This document shows positions 42,085 to 50,684 of a stretch of DNA of 64,000 bases, in pieces. Position numbers and translations under genes: made by a program. The stretch spans positions 124,001 through 188,000 of the forward strand of contig JAEUWC010000020.1 in the NCBI GenBank assembly GCA_016786465.1. The letters run 5' to 3'. This DNA is from Bdellovibrionales bacterium. GTDB lineage: Bacteria > Bdellovibrionota > UBA1018. The notes under the pieces were generated by a model. The model searched no databases. It was given only the letters and a program-made list of their open reading frames with translations, and had not been told where the DNA came from. The stretch's first letter is position 1. Every line of letters begins with the position of its first letter.

Positions 42085-43101
42085 ATGCAGATCCATCAAG
42101 CTAACTCAGCCGAAGAAATCGAACGCGACCGCAAGACGGCCGAAGCCTGGGGCGAGCACTTGACGCTTGAAGGGTACCTGCAGCGGGAAAGCACCCTTCG
42201 TGAAACCGAATTCGGAGGTGGCAAGCGGACTTGGCTTGCGACAGTTTCAGAAGTTCCCGGTGAAGTCGTGTGTTCCTGCGAAAGCTACGAAACCGTTTCC
42301 TGGTTCGGCGGCAAGAAAGTCCAGTCGTTGGGGTTGGCCAGTGTTTACACGGAACCGAAATTTCGCGGCAAAGGCTACGCTTCAAGAATGCTGGCGTTGG
42401 TTGCAGACCAATTGAAGAAGACGTATCCCAACGCATTTGCCTGGACGGGCTATTCCGAAGTCGGCGCGGCGATCTATCAGCGCGTGGGATTTCAGATTCC
42501 AAAAACCTTTGAATGGAAAGCTCAGTATCCGCGGAAGAACCCATCCATCGACCCAGAAGTGCGTCTTTATACCCAGGTCGAGATTCTAGAAGAAACCTAT
42601 GCGGGAAAACGCAATTGGTTCACGCCTGGTAAACCTGTTGAATCCGGTGAATGGGACGCCGTGGGTTTCGACGGACGCCAAGCGATTTGGATCTGGGGCC
42701 GCGAAGAAATTTATCGTGCGGCTAAAGGCCGAAAGGCCGCGCCCGCGCACGGGGCCTTGATCCAGGGTTCGTCCGGATTTTCAGGCCTAATGTGGACTTT
42801 GAATCATAAGGCCGACGAACTTTGGATCCTGAACGCATTCAGCACTTCAGAAAAAAAGTCCGCCCAAAGTGAAATGAAGAAACTTATTCATGCCGCGATC
42901 GGTTCAACCCAGAACTTGGGTTTGAATACGGCCATTCTTTGGAACGAATCTGCGTTTTCTGATTTTGACTTTTTGGAATCAGAAACTGAAATGGCTTGGA
43001 AAAAGGCGCCAAACACCGATTCGATTCCCATTGTTTACCCACTAAAAGCAGGGGTCACCGCCGAAAAAATCCGCGTCGTTCCTTTTGGGGCTTGGCTTTA
43101 A
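42085..43101 (+). CDS. GNAT acetyltransferase, LYC1-like
   Basis: A 338-residue protein with an N-terminal GNAT domain: LTLEGYLQRESTLRETEF, then SLGLASVYTEPKFRGKGYASRMLALVADQL, with the acetyl-CoA motif A (RGKGYASR). The opening stretch and length recall fungal LYC1, a lysine N6-acetyltransferase, as known to me; the C-terminal half (about 170-338) is a second domain with no clear family. If the resemblance holds, the substrate may be lysine or a related amine. This is a family-level call with the substrate uncertain. Confidence 0.75.
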   Translation: MQIHQANSAEEIERDRKTAEAWGEHLTLEGYLQRESTLRETEFGGGKRTWLATVSEVPGEVVCSCESYETVSWFGGKKVQSLGLASVYTEPKFRGKGYASRMLALVADQLKKTYPNAFAWTGYSEVGAAIYQRVGFQIPKTFEWKAQYPRKNPSIDPEVRLYTQVEILEETYAGKRNWFTPGKPVESGEWDAVGFDGRQAIWIWGREEIYRAAKGRKAAPAHGALIQGSSGFSGLMWTLNHKADELWILNAFSTSEKKSAQSEMKKLIHAAIGSTQNLGLNTAILWNESAFSDFDFLESETEMAWKKAPNTDSIPIVYPLKAGVTAEKIRVVPFGAWL

Positions 43102-43626
43102 TTACAAAGAATCAGCGTACTTCTGGGCTGTGTAAGCAAAACCGTTGGCCGTGAATCCATAAAAGCCGGTGGGAATATCGCCCACGCTTCCTTGAAAGAC
43201 CTTTTTGTCACCGACGTAGATCTGCAACGTCGGATAGAAGCTTAATCCAGAAGCGACCAATGCGGGCGTGTACTTTTTCGATAGAACTTTGGATGAATTG
43301 TCGCCCGTCACTTCAAGTTGTTGAATTCGCACGGACTGTTTTTCACCGCTTTTGTTTTCAATGGTGACCGTTCCGAAATACTGGCCCGCGACTTCGCCAT
43401 CTTTCAGATAACCCGAAGCTTTCAATTCCTTCTTCATCGAAGCGCAGTGAGGGCACCAAGTTGCGGCCAAAAAACGAAAAAGGATTCCTGAATCGGGAAG
43501 GGCCTGGGTCTGAGCGTCTTTCGCGCTTGTGGGGCCTTCGGAAGCACCGGGATTCGAACCACACGAGGCTAGGATCAACGAAAATGAAAGGGCCAGGGTT
43601 CTGAACAAGGGTTGGTAAAAATGCAT
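43102..43626 (-). CDS. Thioredoxin-fold lipoprotein with CPHC
   Basis: A 174-residue lipoprotein (lipobox LASC). After a short linker the sequence LFRFLAATWCPHCASMKKELKASGYL carries a CPHC motif, as in DsbA-like oxidoreductases, in a thioredoxin fold, and SGLSFYPTLQIYVGDKKVF gives the cis-Pro loop (YPT). Probably a periplasmic disulfide oxidoreductase or isomerase held at a membrane. No Dsb partner is adjacent; it abuts the acetyltransferase gene end to end. Confidence 0.85.
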   Translation of the reverse strand: MHFYQPLFRTLALSFSLILASCGSNPGASEGPTSAKDAQTQALPDSGILFRFLAATWCPHCASMKKELKASGYLKDGEVAGQYFGTVTIENKSGEKQSVRIQQLEVTGDNSSKVLSKKYTPALVASGLSFYPTLQIYVGDKKVFQGSVGDIPTGFYGFTANGFAYTAQKYADSL

Positions 43627-43669
43627 TCCAAGCCGCTAACACGGGCCATGACTCGGCGCAATAAGATCC

Positions 43670-44491
43670 TTAAACCTTTTCGGCGATGATGTTCATCACC
43701 GACGGTGCGTAGAAGAACGATGAACTTTCACGCGAAGCTTTCTTCCACTGAACGAAAAACGTGTCTGCCGACTTCTGATCCAAGAACCCGGTCTTCACCA
43801 ATTCCGGGACGAAGCTAGCGTAAAAAGTATCCGGCCATTTCCAAAGCTTGGAAGTCGGCCGAGCAATCCTGGAAACTGCGCGCAGATGCCGGACGCGGAA
43901 TCCAGTTTGTTCCAAAAGTTTGGGAAGTCCCTGGCCCACATCGGGGTCACCCCCACGGGCACGCCAACTTTTAAATATCGCTTCGACTACGGTTGGAAGC
44001 ACCCCGGGTTCTGGATAAAGAGCCATCGAACCGTAATCGACGTATTCTTGAAGCGCAAAGATTGCTCCGGGACGAAGGTGCGAAGAAATCTTTTCCAAGC
44101 AGTGTTTGGGATCTTTCACAAAACACAGGACCCAACGGCAATAGGCGCCATCATAATCCTTTTTCTTTAAGGCAAGGTCTTCCAGGGTGCTTCGGTGCGT
44201 TTGGATCTGGTGAAACCCTTCGTTCTGAATGCGTTGGTTCAAGTGACCCAGAAACTTTTCAGAAGTATCGATTGCGGTAACTGAAGCCTTCGGACCCGCA
44301 AATCGAGAAAGGTCGATGGATGTATAGCCGGGACCACAACCAATATCCAAAAGCCGGTCGGATCCGCCAAAGCCTGCCTTCCACCAAAGCTTACGGGCAT
44401 GCGCTAACCAAAGCCCGTGCTGGATCCCCAGACGGCGCAGTTCTTCGTCAGACGTACTTAAGACGTATTCGCTATTTTCCTTGCGTGCCAA
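43670..44491 (-). CDS. SAM-dependent methyltransferase
   Basis: A 273-residue class I methyltransferase: LLDIGCGPGYTS is the SAM glycine motif, VTAIDTSEKFLGHLNQR and GAYCRWVLCFVKDPKHCL the next two. The C-terminal half is helical with no marker of substrate. It overlaps the fatty-acid hydroxylase gene by 20 bp, so it is part of the lipid gene run; a lipid head group or small molecule is a reasonable guess. Confidence 0.85.
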   Translation of the reverse strand: MARKENSEYVLSTSDEELRRLGIQHGLWLAHARKLWWKAGFGGSDRLLDIGCGPGYTSIDLSRFAGPKASVTAIDTSEKFLGHLNQRIQNEGFHQIQTHRSTLEDLALKKKDYDGAYCRWVLCFVKDPKHCLEKISSHLRPGAIFALQEYVDYGSMALYPEPGVLPTVVEAIFKSWRARGGDPDVGQGLPKLLEQTGFRVRHLRAVSRIARPTSKLWKWPDTFYASFVPELVKTGFLDQKSADTFFVQWKKASRESSSFFYAPSVMNIIAEKV

Positions 44492-45053
44492 AGACGTAAT
44501 CCCAAATCGGGGTGCTCACGCCAAACTTTTCGCCGGCTTCCATTTTTGAAAAATGGTGAAGCATGTGCATGCGCTTCATCCGAAGTACAAAACCGGTTGG
44601 CCGATCAAAGTAGTGCACCGCAAAGTGCATGTAATCGTAAGCCAGGTAGCCGACCAAGAATCCCGACATGAACGGCATCCACAGATCCGTGCCCAAGGTC
44701 ACGCGAAAGATCAGCATGAAGGGAAGACTTAAAATAATGGCTGGCAGAATCGGCATCAAGATTCGACGCTGGTCATTTGGATCGTCGTGGTGATTGCCGT
44801 GAATCAGGAAGTGCAAACGCTTGGACCAAGCCCACTTGCCTTCCCAGTGAAACACAAATCGATGAAGGATGTATTCAACGAAGGTCCAAAGGAAAAAGCC
44901 GCTCAAGAAGTGAATCAAAGACGGGCGCTGGGAAAAGAAGTACGTTGCGATCGGAAGCCAAAACATCCCAGGCATGATTGGATGAACAAACGTCATCCGG
45001 TTCAGCAAAGGATTTTCAAAAAGCTTCAGATCCTTACCTGGTTTCAGAATCAC
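44472..45053 (-). CDS. Fatty-acid hydroxylase / sterol desaturase family membrane protein
   Basis: A 193-residue membrane di-iron hydroxylase. The His motifs are complete: HRFVFH, HGNHHDDP, HFAVHYFD and HMLHHF, among about four transmembrane helices. It resembles the FA2H/sphingolipid 2-hydroxylase type by length and pattern. With the serine-palmitoyltransferase-like gene just upstream, hydroxylation of a ceramide fatty acyl chain is a good hypothesis. The methyltransferase gene follows with overlap. Confidence 0.88.
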   Translation of the reverse strand: MILKPGKDLKLFENPLLNRMTFVHPIMPGMFWLPIATYFFSQRPSLIHFLSGFFLWTFVEYILHRFVFHWEGKWAWSKRLHFLIHGNHHDDPNDQRRILMPILPAIILSLPFMLIFRVTLGTDLWMPFMSGFLVGYLAYDYMHFAVHYFDRPTGFVLRMKRMHMLHHFSKMEAGEKFGVSTPIWDYVFGTQGK

Positions 45054-45148
45054 AATACTACTCCTACGATTGCGTTAACGGTTTCCCACCGGATATCGGC
45101 GGCGTTTGGCGATTATGGACGAGGTCGTCTTTAAACGCCAAGCGTAAA

Positions 45149-46402
45149 TCACGCAAACTTTTCGAAGCTGTAGCCCGCTGCGCGCGAATGCAATCCATCG
45201 GTAGATGGAGCTTCGACGCGAAGCTGAAGCTGGTCAGCCACTTTTGACCAAGCGTCCAACGCGAAATCCAAGTCTTCCTTCGAATGGGAAGCCATCAGGC
45301 TGGTACGAATGATCGCATTGCCGAATGGAACTGCTGGGAAAAGAACTGGGGTTGCGAAAACGCCCAAGTCCGCCAAAGCAGCCACGACTTTCAACGATTT
45401 CACTTCGTCGCCGATCCAGATTGAAAGAATCGGTGATTGGCTTGGAAGAACTGGAAGCCCCAGGTTCTTGTAGCCGTTCTTCAAATATTCAATGTTTTCA
45501 GCCAGTTTCTTCAAGTGCTGGGGTTCTGATTCGATCAGTTCCAGAACTTTCAAGACAGCTGCTGCTGACGCGGTCGGAAGAGCAGCCGAAAAGATGAATC
45601 CGCGTGCGCGGTGGCGCAAGTAATGGATCACGTCTTTTTTGCCTGCGATCACGCCGCCCAACGAAGCCATGGCTTTCGAGAAAGTTGCGGTGATCAGGTC
45701 GATTTCGTCTTCAAGACCGAAGAATTCCGCAGTTCCGCGGCCAGTTGCGCCGATTGCGCCTAGACCGTGGGCATCGTCGACCAAAATCCAGGTGTTAGGA
45801 ACCTTTTTCTTCAACGCGACGATTTCGGGAAGTTTCGCCAATTCGCCCGTCATGCTGAAAACGCCGTCGACGACGATCAACTTCGTGGCTTCTGCTGGGA
45901 TTTCGGCCAGCTTCTTTTCAAGATCGACCATGTCGTTGTGGTTGAAAACGACGGTCTTGGCTTGTGTATTGCGGCAACCGGCGATGATCGATGCGTGGTT
46001 TTCTGAATCCGAAAGAATGAAGTCGCCCTTTTCGACCAGCGTTCCGATTCCGGTGTAGTTGGTCAAGAATCCGGTGGTCATCACCAGTGCGGCTTCTTTT
46101 TTGAAGAATTTTGCGAAGGAAGTTTCCAGCTGTTCGTGAAGGTCGCTGTTTCCGTTTAGGAAGCGAGAACCGGTGCAGCCTGTACCGTATTTGTCGATGG
46201 CGTCTTTAGCCGCCTGCTTGACACGGGCTTCGTGGGTCAGGCCCAAGTAGTTATTCGAACCCAACATGACCATTTGCTTGCCGCCGTAATTCACTCTGCG
46301 GCCTTCTGATCCAGTCATGGGGCGGAAGAAAGGGTAAAGACCAATCTTCTGGAGGGTTTTGGCGTCTTTATACTCTGCACAACGTTTTTCAATTGAGTTC
46401 AT
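45149..46402 (-). CDS. Serine palmitoyltransferase-like alpha-oxoamine synthase
   Basis: A 417-residue PLP enzyme of the alpha-oxoamine synthase family. Motifs include NNYLGLTHEARV, GTGCTGSRFLNGN, DSENHASI, VDDAHGLGAIG and the PLP lysine in TATFSKAMASLGG. Close relatives make 3-ketosphinganine (SPT), KAPA (BioF) or 2-amino-3-ketobutyrate (Kbl). The N-terminal extension beginning MNSIEKRC and KTLQKIGLYPFFRPM, with the hydroxylase, SDR and TetR beside it, favours SPT. The start is a Met 26 residues into the open frame. Two operator-like palindromes lie 88-118 bases upstream. Confidence 0.87.
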   Translation of the reverse strand: MNSIEKRCAEYKDAKTLQKIGLYPFFRPMTGSEGRRVNYGGKQMVMLGSNNYLGLTHEARVKQAAKDAIDKYGTGCTGSRFLNGNSDLHEQLETSFAKFFKKEAALVMTTGFLTNYTGIGTLVEKGDFILSDSENHASIIAGCRNTQAKTVVFNHNDMVDLEKKLAEIPAEATKLIVVDGVFSMTGELAKLPEIVALKKKVPNTWILVDDAHGLGAIGATGRGTAEFFGLEDEIDLITATFSKAMASLGGVIAGKKDVIHYLRHRARGFIFSAALPTASAAAVLKVLELIESEPQHLKKLAENIEYLKNGYKNLGLPVLPSQSPILSIWIGDEVKSLKVVAALADLGVFATPVLFPAVPFGNAIIRTSLMASHSKEDLDFALDAWSKVADQLQLRVEAPSTDGLHSRAAGYSFEKFA

Positions 46403-46489
46403 GACGCATAGTTCTACAGGATGTCCCCAACAGAGGCTATTAACATAGATCAATGAAAAAACGATTTTTGTGAATTGCACTTGGAACGC

Positions 46490-46520
46490 TGAACGTCGTT
46501 CAGAAAATGAACGTCGTTCA
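46490..46520. promoter_or_regulatory. Tandem TetR-type operators upstream of the SPT-like gene
   Basis: Two identical copies of TGAACGTCGTTCA (46490-46502 and 46508-46520), each with 6-bp perfect arms around a central T, 18 bp apart. The second includes the TetR gene's own stop codon. The likely ligand is the adjacent TetR, which would repress the SPT-like gene transcribed leftwards from here. Confidence 0.72.
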
Positions 46521-47174
46521 GTTTTTGTGCTCGGGAATCATGATCAAATCGGCCATCAGTTCGACCAAAGAATCACAGGAATGGGTGGCAAAAAGTGTCG
46601 ATCGTTCGGTGCCAAAAATTTGCGCTACGCCTAAAAGCTGCGCCCAAAGCAGCAGAACGCGATCGGCCAATTGGTCGGGTTGTAAGGAAAGCGACGGATT
46701 GCTTCGCCGAAGAAGGTCCCCGGCTTTTTCCAGCGAAGACGAAGTGACCGACAATAGATCCAAAAGATTTTCCTGAGAAATTTCAGGCTGAACCCCACCG
46801 CGCGACAGTGCGCTAAGGAGATCGAAGTACCCGCTGTATTCTTGCAAAGTGCTTAAAGCATGGCGAAGAAAGTCGACGACTTGCGGACGCGCAGGACGGC
46901 CTTCTTCTGCGACCAGTTCAGAAAGCTTTGAATCGATCAGACGACAGCCGCGCGCTGCTAGCGCTGCATAAATGTCGTCTTTGCTTTTGAAATACAGGTA
47001 CAGCGTCCCGATCGAATAGTCGTTCGCTCGCGCAATGTCTTGCATTGTTAAATTTGCAACACCTTCGTCGCGAAAAAGCTTTTGGGTTGCGTTCAAAATC
47101 GATTCGCGTTTTGCCGCTTTTTCACGCTTTTTTCGTTCTACAGTTTTTGAAGTGATTTTTGCGGGGATGCTCAT
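46518..47174 (-). CDS. TetR-family transcriptional regulator
   Basis: A 218-residue regulator. The N-terminal helix-turn-helix ILNATQKLFRDEGVANLTMQDIARANDYSIGTLYLYFKSKDDIYAAL is typical; the C-terminal ligand domain is not diagnostic. It starts at the ATG in an ATGA overlap with the SDR stop, so the two are one operon. Tandem palindromes at its 3' end, in front of the SPT-like gene, suggest it controls lipid synthesis, perhaps in response to a fatty acyl ligand. Confidence 0.92.
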   Translation of the reverse strand: MSIPAKITSKTVERKKREKAAKRESILNATQKLFRDEGVANLTMQDIARANDYSIGTLYLYFKSKDDIYAALAARGCRLIDSKLSELVAEEGRPARPQVVDFLRHALSTLQEYSGYFDLLSALSRGGVQPEISQENLLDLLSVTSSSLEKAGDLLRRSNPSLSLQPDQLADRVLLLWAQLLGVAQIFGTERSTLFATHSCDSLVELMADLIMIPEHKN

Positions 47175-47980
47175 GTGGCCTCGGGGCGGGCTAACTTCGA
47201 ATACACGCGGTACCCGGACCGAGTGCTCCAAGAACGGGGCACCCACTTTTGCAGCCAGTAAAGAACGTTGTTCAAGAAACCCGGAATCGCAATCGGGGTC
47301 GGAGCTTCTGAAAAATCGACCAAGCTTTTGGCGACTTCATCTGCAGACTGCATGAAGCGTTTCAGTCCGTTCAATCCGGATTTTTCGTAACCTGCGTTCT
47401 CAAAAAATTCGGTCCAGGTTCCGCCGGGGCAGAAAGCGACGACGCGAATTCCGTCACGCCTAATTTCCTGATCCAAGCCTTCGCTAAAATTTTGAATAAA
47501 GGACTTTGCTGCCGAATAGCTGGTCATAAATGGGAGCGCCTGAAACGCAGCCATCGATGCGACGTTTACGATCACTCCGGACTTACGCGCCCGCATTTTC
47601 TGCGCAAAGGCGTACGTAATTTCCATTGGCCGAATCGCGTTTAAGACCACGGTGTTCTGGTGATTGCTGATCGGAGTGTCTAAGGTTTGCGACAAAGTCC
47701 CAATACCTGCGTTGTTCACAACGATGTCGGCGGAAGGTGCAAAGTCGACCAGCGTCTTTGCGGCATCGCTGGAATAAAGGTCTAATTTTAGAATTTGAAC
47801 TTCTTTGGATCCCAGCTGGCGGCAGCGTTCTTCGACCTTCTTCAGCCGGTCTTCGCGCCGGGCAACCAAGACCAGGCGGTATCCCCGACGGGCGAATTCA
47901 TAGGCAGCGGCTTCTCCGATACCCGAAGACGCACCTGTCACCACCACTTGGGTCTTTTCACGCGCTTTTGGATCCGTCAT
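47171..47980 (-). CDS. Short-chain dehydrogenase/reductase
   Basis: A 269-residue classical SDR: TGASSGIGE cofactor loop, NNAGIG, and the catalytic SYSAAK (Tyr and Lys) with the upstream Ser in NVASMAA. The C-terminal tail is hydrophobic (FLNNVLYWLQKWVP), as if membrane-associated. In a sphingolipid setting it could reduce 3-ketosphinganine, but many SDRs look alike. Its promoter at 47992-48020 predicts a nearly leaderless mRNA; TetR follows with overlap. Confidence 0.87.
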   Translation of the reverse strand: MTDPKAREKTQVVVTGASSGIGEAAAYEFARRGYRLVLVARREDRLKKVEERCRQLGSKEVQILKLDLYSSDAAKTLVDFAPSADIVVNNAGIGTLSQTLDTPISNHQNTVVLNAIRPMEITYAFAQKMRARKSGVIVNVASMAAFQALPFMTSYSAAKSFIQNFSEGLDQEIRRDGIRVVAFCPGGTWTEFFENAGYEKSGLNGLKRFMQSADEVAKSLVDFSEAPTPIAIPGFLNNVLYWLQKWVPRSWSTRSGYRVYSKLARPEAT

Positions 47981-47991
47981 AGACGGACAAG

Positions 47992-48020
47992 TAATTACAC
48001 CGCTGTGCGTCGTAATTCAA
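47992..48020 (-). promoter_or_regulatory. Sigma-70 promoter of the SDR-TetR operon
   Basis: On the minus strand TTGAAT, 17-base spacer, TAATTA. The predicted start is only about 5 bases before the SDR ATG at 47980, and no Shine-Dalgarno is present. Confidence 0.5.
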
Positions 48021-48043
48021 GCGTTTCGAGGACTTAGTTCAGC

Positions 48044-49729
48044 TTAGCGAGCGATGGTCCGGTCTAGAAGCCGGGTGCCTGCGGTATCATAAATTTCAAT
48101 GATATCGCCCGGTTGAGTCGATACTGGCGCCGTAACTGATGTCAGTGCAACAAAGATTCGGCGTTGGTCAATGACCTGGTTACCTCGAGACACGACCAAT
48201 AGAACGTTTTTAGGGGCCGTAGGGGCCCAGCGGCTGATCGCAATTTCACCTGTGTGCCCTTTGGCCTGGGCAACGATCAGGTGTTGGTTAAAGGGGACGT
48301 GAATATAGGGTTCTTCATAGGCCTGGCGGACGGTCCCATCGGGCAAAACGCGCGCAACCGCAACCCACATTTCTCGATCCGTGTTGGCGTAAACTGAATT
48401 GTGAAGATTTCCGTCCCTGGCTGCAGTTTCACGCGAAATGGTTTCGGCTTCGGGTTGTCCGATCAGGATGCCTTGTTTTTCGTAATCGATGATTCGGTCG
48501 ATCTGACCTTGGTATCGAAGTCGGTAAGACCCTGTTGTACGCGGATCGCCTTTTGGACCATTGGCCCCGTAAGATCGAAGCCGCATTTTTTGGTCCATCG
48601 AAAAGTCTGCACGGGCGATCGCGTTTTCCAAAGGCATCGAATACTGTTCGCCATTCACTAAGGCTAACTTTTCCTTTGGGTCGTTGCCATGGAAGGAGGC
48701 AACGTACTTCCCAGACGCTTCAACGGCATAACCTACTTTTTGCCCGTGGCTCAATTCTCCCGAATCAGCGTAAATGAAGTTGGTTCCGTAAGTGGTCGAT
48801 CCAATCTTTTCCCAAGCGCGTGCAACTTCTTCAGCCGTCTGCGCTTCGGAAAAAAGATTCCGGGTCACGATCTGCCATGGCGTATTGATCTTGATGTCGT
48901 AAGAAAACCCCCAGACCTGGCCCAGTGAAACGCCATAAGCGTTCATTCCCGCAAAGACGCCAGTCATTCCTGCAAAGGAAGCCGCTGCAATGGGAATCTT
49001 GCCCGACTTCTTGAAGATGATGACTAAGGGGTACTTTTCTAATCCTTCACCCGTGTCCAAGTCGGTGTTTCGAGTCTGAAAGGTTTTACCTTGAACGGTT
49101 CTAGGGCCCCAAGCTGCAAAGGTGTCGCACTGATTGGTGAAGTGAGGAACGCTGAGAAAGTCAAAAAACTGGGTCAGGCTGGGGCGCTCTTTCTTTGCGT
49201 TTCCTTTTTTCAGTTTTGCTTTTAAGCGCGCAATATTTTCCGTAATCCCATCGGTGATTCCGACCAGGTCGATGATGGAATTCAGAAATGCTAGGTCGAA
49301 CTTGTTGATTTTGATCTTATCGGGGCGTTTTTTAGCTCCTTCGATAATTCCCAAAATGTGATCCTTGTTTTCTTTGGGAAACTTGTTCCAAAAAAGAAGT
49401 CCCACTGCACGTCGAAGAAAAGTGAAAAGCCCATCAGGAAACCATTTGAAAAGTTTCGGGTCGCGGTTCTTCGTGACTTGGATCAGGTTTTCGATATTGG
49501 CTTTCACCAGATCCCCGGCCAGATATCCGTACTGTTCACCCATTTCTTTTTCAGATCCGCTGATGTGAAGAACAGGATAGGGACCTGACCGATCAATCCA
49601 GCCGGACTGATAAGTCGTTACTGAAGCAGGTGCCGCGAAAAGGGATTTGGTGGGAAAGCAGATCCACGCCACAAGGACGAACAAGAAGGCCAAGCGCTTT
49701 CGATAAGGTCGGAAAGTTTCCGTCGACAT
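48044..49729 (-). CDS. C45-like Ntn amidohydrolase (acyltransferase/phospholipase B type)
   Basis: A 561-residue exported protein with a signal peptide (LAFLFVLVAWICFPTKSLFAA). ISGSEKEMGEQYGYLAG, NSIIDLVG, and NQCDTFAAWGPRTVQGKTFQTRNTDLD match the acyl-CoA:6-APA acyltransferase/C45 group, where Cys201 (NQ|CDTF) would become the N-terminal nucleophile after self-cleavage. These enzymes cleave or form amide bonds, some on N-acyl lipids. Lying upstream of the SDR-TetR-SPT genes, an N-acyl sphingoid substrate is possible but unproven. The C-terminal about 120 residues form a separate beta domain. Confidence 0.82.
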   Translation of the reverse strand: MSTETFRPYRKRLAFLFVLVAWICFPTKSLFAAPASVTTYQSGWIDRSGPYPVLHISGSEKEMGEQYGYLAGDLVKANIENLIQVTKNRDPKLFKWFPDGLFTFLRRAVGLLFWNKFPKENKDHILGIIEGAKKRPDKIKINKFDLAFLNSIIDLVGITDGITENIARLKAKLKKGNAKKERPSLTQFFDFLSVPHFTNQCDTFAAWGPRTVQGKTFQTRNTDLDTGEGLEKYPLVIIFKKSGKIPIAAASFAGMTGVFAGMNAYGVSLGQVWGFSYDIKINTPWQIVTRNLFSEAQTAEEVARAWEKIGSTTYGTNFIYADSGELSHGQKVGYAVEASGKYVASFHGNDPKEKLALVNGEQYSMPLENAIARADFSMDQKMRLRSYGANGPKGDPRTTGSYRLRYQGQIDRIIDYEKQGILIGQPEAETISRETAARDGNLHNSVYANTDREMWVAVARVLPDGTVRQAYEEPYIHVPFNQHLIVAQAKGHTGEIAISRWAPTAPKNVLLVVSRGNQVIDQRRIFVALTSVTAPVSTQPGDIIEIYDTAGTRLLDRTIAR

Positions 49730-49887
49730 TGAGATTTCAGAATGACGGATTTTTGGGGATTAGAAATCGGTATTTTTTTCCCGCCACAGTGCGGTGACAG
49801 AAGGCTGCGAAACTGTTTCCGCCGTTTCTGGATCCAGGACGCACCCAGCCGTATAACGGGCCCACAACAAATTCCTTGGAGGGAATC

Positions 49888-50565
49888 ATGAAGTCTTTAA
49901 AGTGGATCAGATTTGGATTGGTTTTTTCGCTGAATTCTTTCTTTGTTTCAAATGGTTACGCAGTGATGGGAACAGGTGATGTCCTGACCCACGAACAAGT
50001 CGACCAAGCGGCAGTAGGCGGCGAATTACGCGAGAAAAAGGGCGATGAATTGTTTCGCGTCCTTTGCACCGAGTATTCGGCAACAAACCCTAACGAGTGC
50101 ATCAGTTTTGGAATGGTCGAGCTTCGTGACCAGGGAACCCACTACCGCGTCTTGTATGTTTACAACTATGGTGGTCACGACCCCCAACAATTGGCACAAG
50201 AATCTTTGGAAATTGGAAAGTTCAGTCGCCGCGCGAAAGATCGCGATGAATTCGGTGTGGTTGTCGACTTTGTTCCGACAACGACCGGTGCGATTGTGCT
50301 TGCAGCATTGGCATACCAAGACGGTTCGAAGGCAGCTGGCATCGTTTTCGGAACGATCGCAACACCGGTTTGTTTGGCATTTGATCTCGCAAGTGCCCCA
50401 GTACGCTTACCGATCAAATTGATCCGCAAAGCCAAGTTCAATAAGCGCGTGAAACGCTTCCTTAAGTCAATTGTCGAAAATGACAAAAGCTATACGGCTG
50501 AAATTCGTAGTGCAGACTTCAGCGACCTGAGCTCTGCAATGCAGATTTTCGGGGCAACTCACTGA
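49888..50565 (+). CDS. Secreted protein of unknown function
   Basis: A 225-residue protein with a signal peptide (MKSLKWIRFGLVFSLNSFFVSNGYA) preceded by a strong GGAGGG. Cysteines occur in LCTEYSATNPNECIS. A hydrophobic stretch around residues 120-160 (TGAIVLAALAYQDGSKAAGIVFGTIATPVCLAF) could be one or two membrane helices; a basic segment follows (RKAKFNKRVKRF). I recognise no family. It stands alone, and a strong terminator lies 36 bases past the stop. Confidence 0.78.
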   Translation: MKSLKWIRFGLVFSLNSFFVSNGYAVMGTGDVLTHEQVDQAAVGGELREKKGDELFRVLCTEYSATNPNECISFGMVELRDQGTHYRVLYVYNYGGHDPQQLAQESLEIGKFSRRAKDRDEFGVVVDFVPTTTGAIVLAALAYQDGSKAAGIVFGTIATPVCLAFDLASAPVRLPIKLIRKAKFNKRVKRFLKSIVENDKSYTAEIRSADFSDLSSAMQIFGATH

Positions 50566-50601
50566 TCCTCTAGTTCCGCTTTGGAGTAGAGAGAGCGAGA
50601 G

Positions 50602-50644
50602 AAAGGGCGTTGGTCTCACCCTCCAGAGACCGGCGCCCTTTTTG
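50602..50644 (+). terminator. Strong intrinsic terminator
   Basis: AAAGGGCGTTGGTCTC pairs with GAGACCGGCGCCCTTT (two T-G pairs) across an 8-base loop, followed by T-rich sequence. Confidence 0.92.
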
Positions 50645-50684
50645 TTTTGGATTCTCAGACCTTCAGCGCAAAAATGGGATCTCC

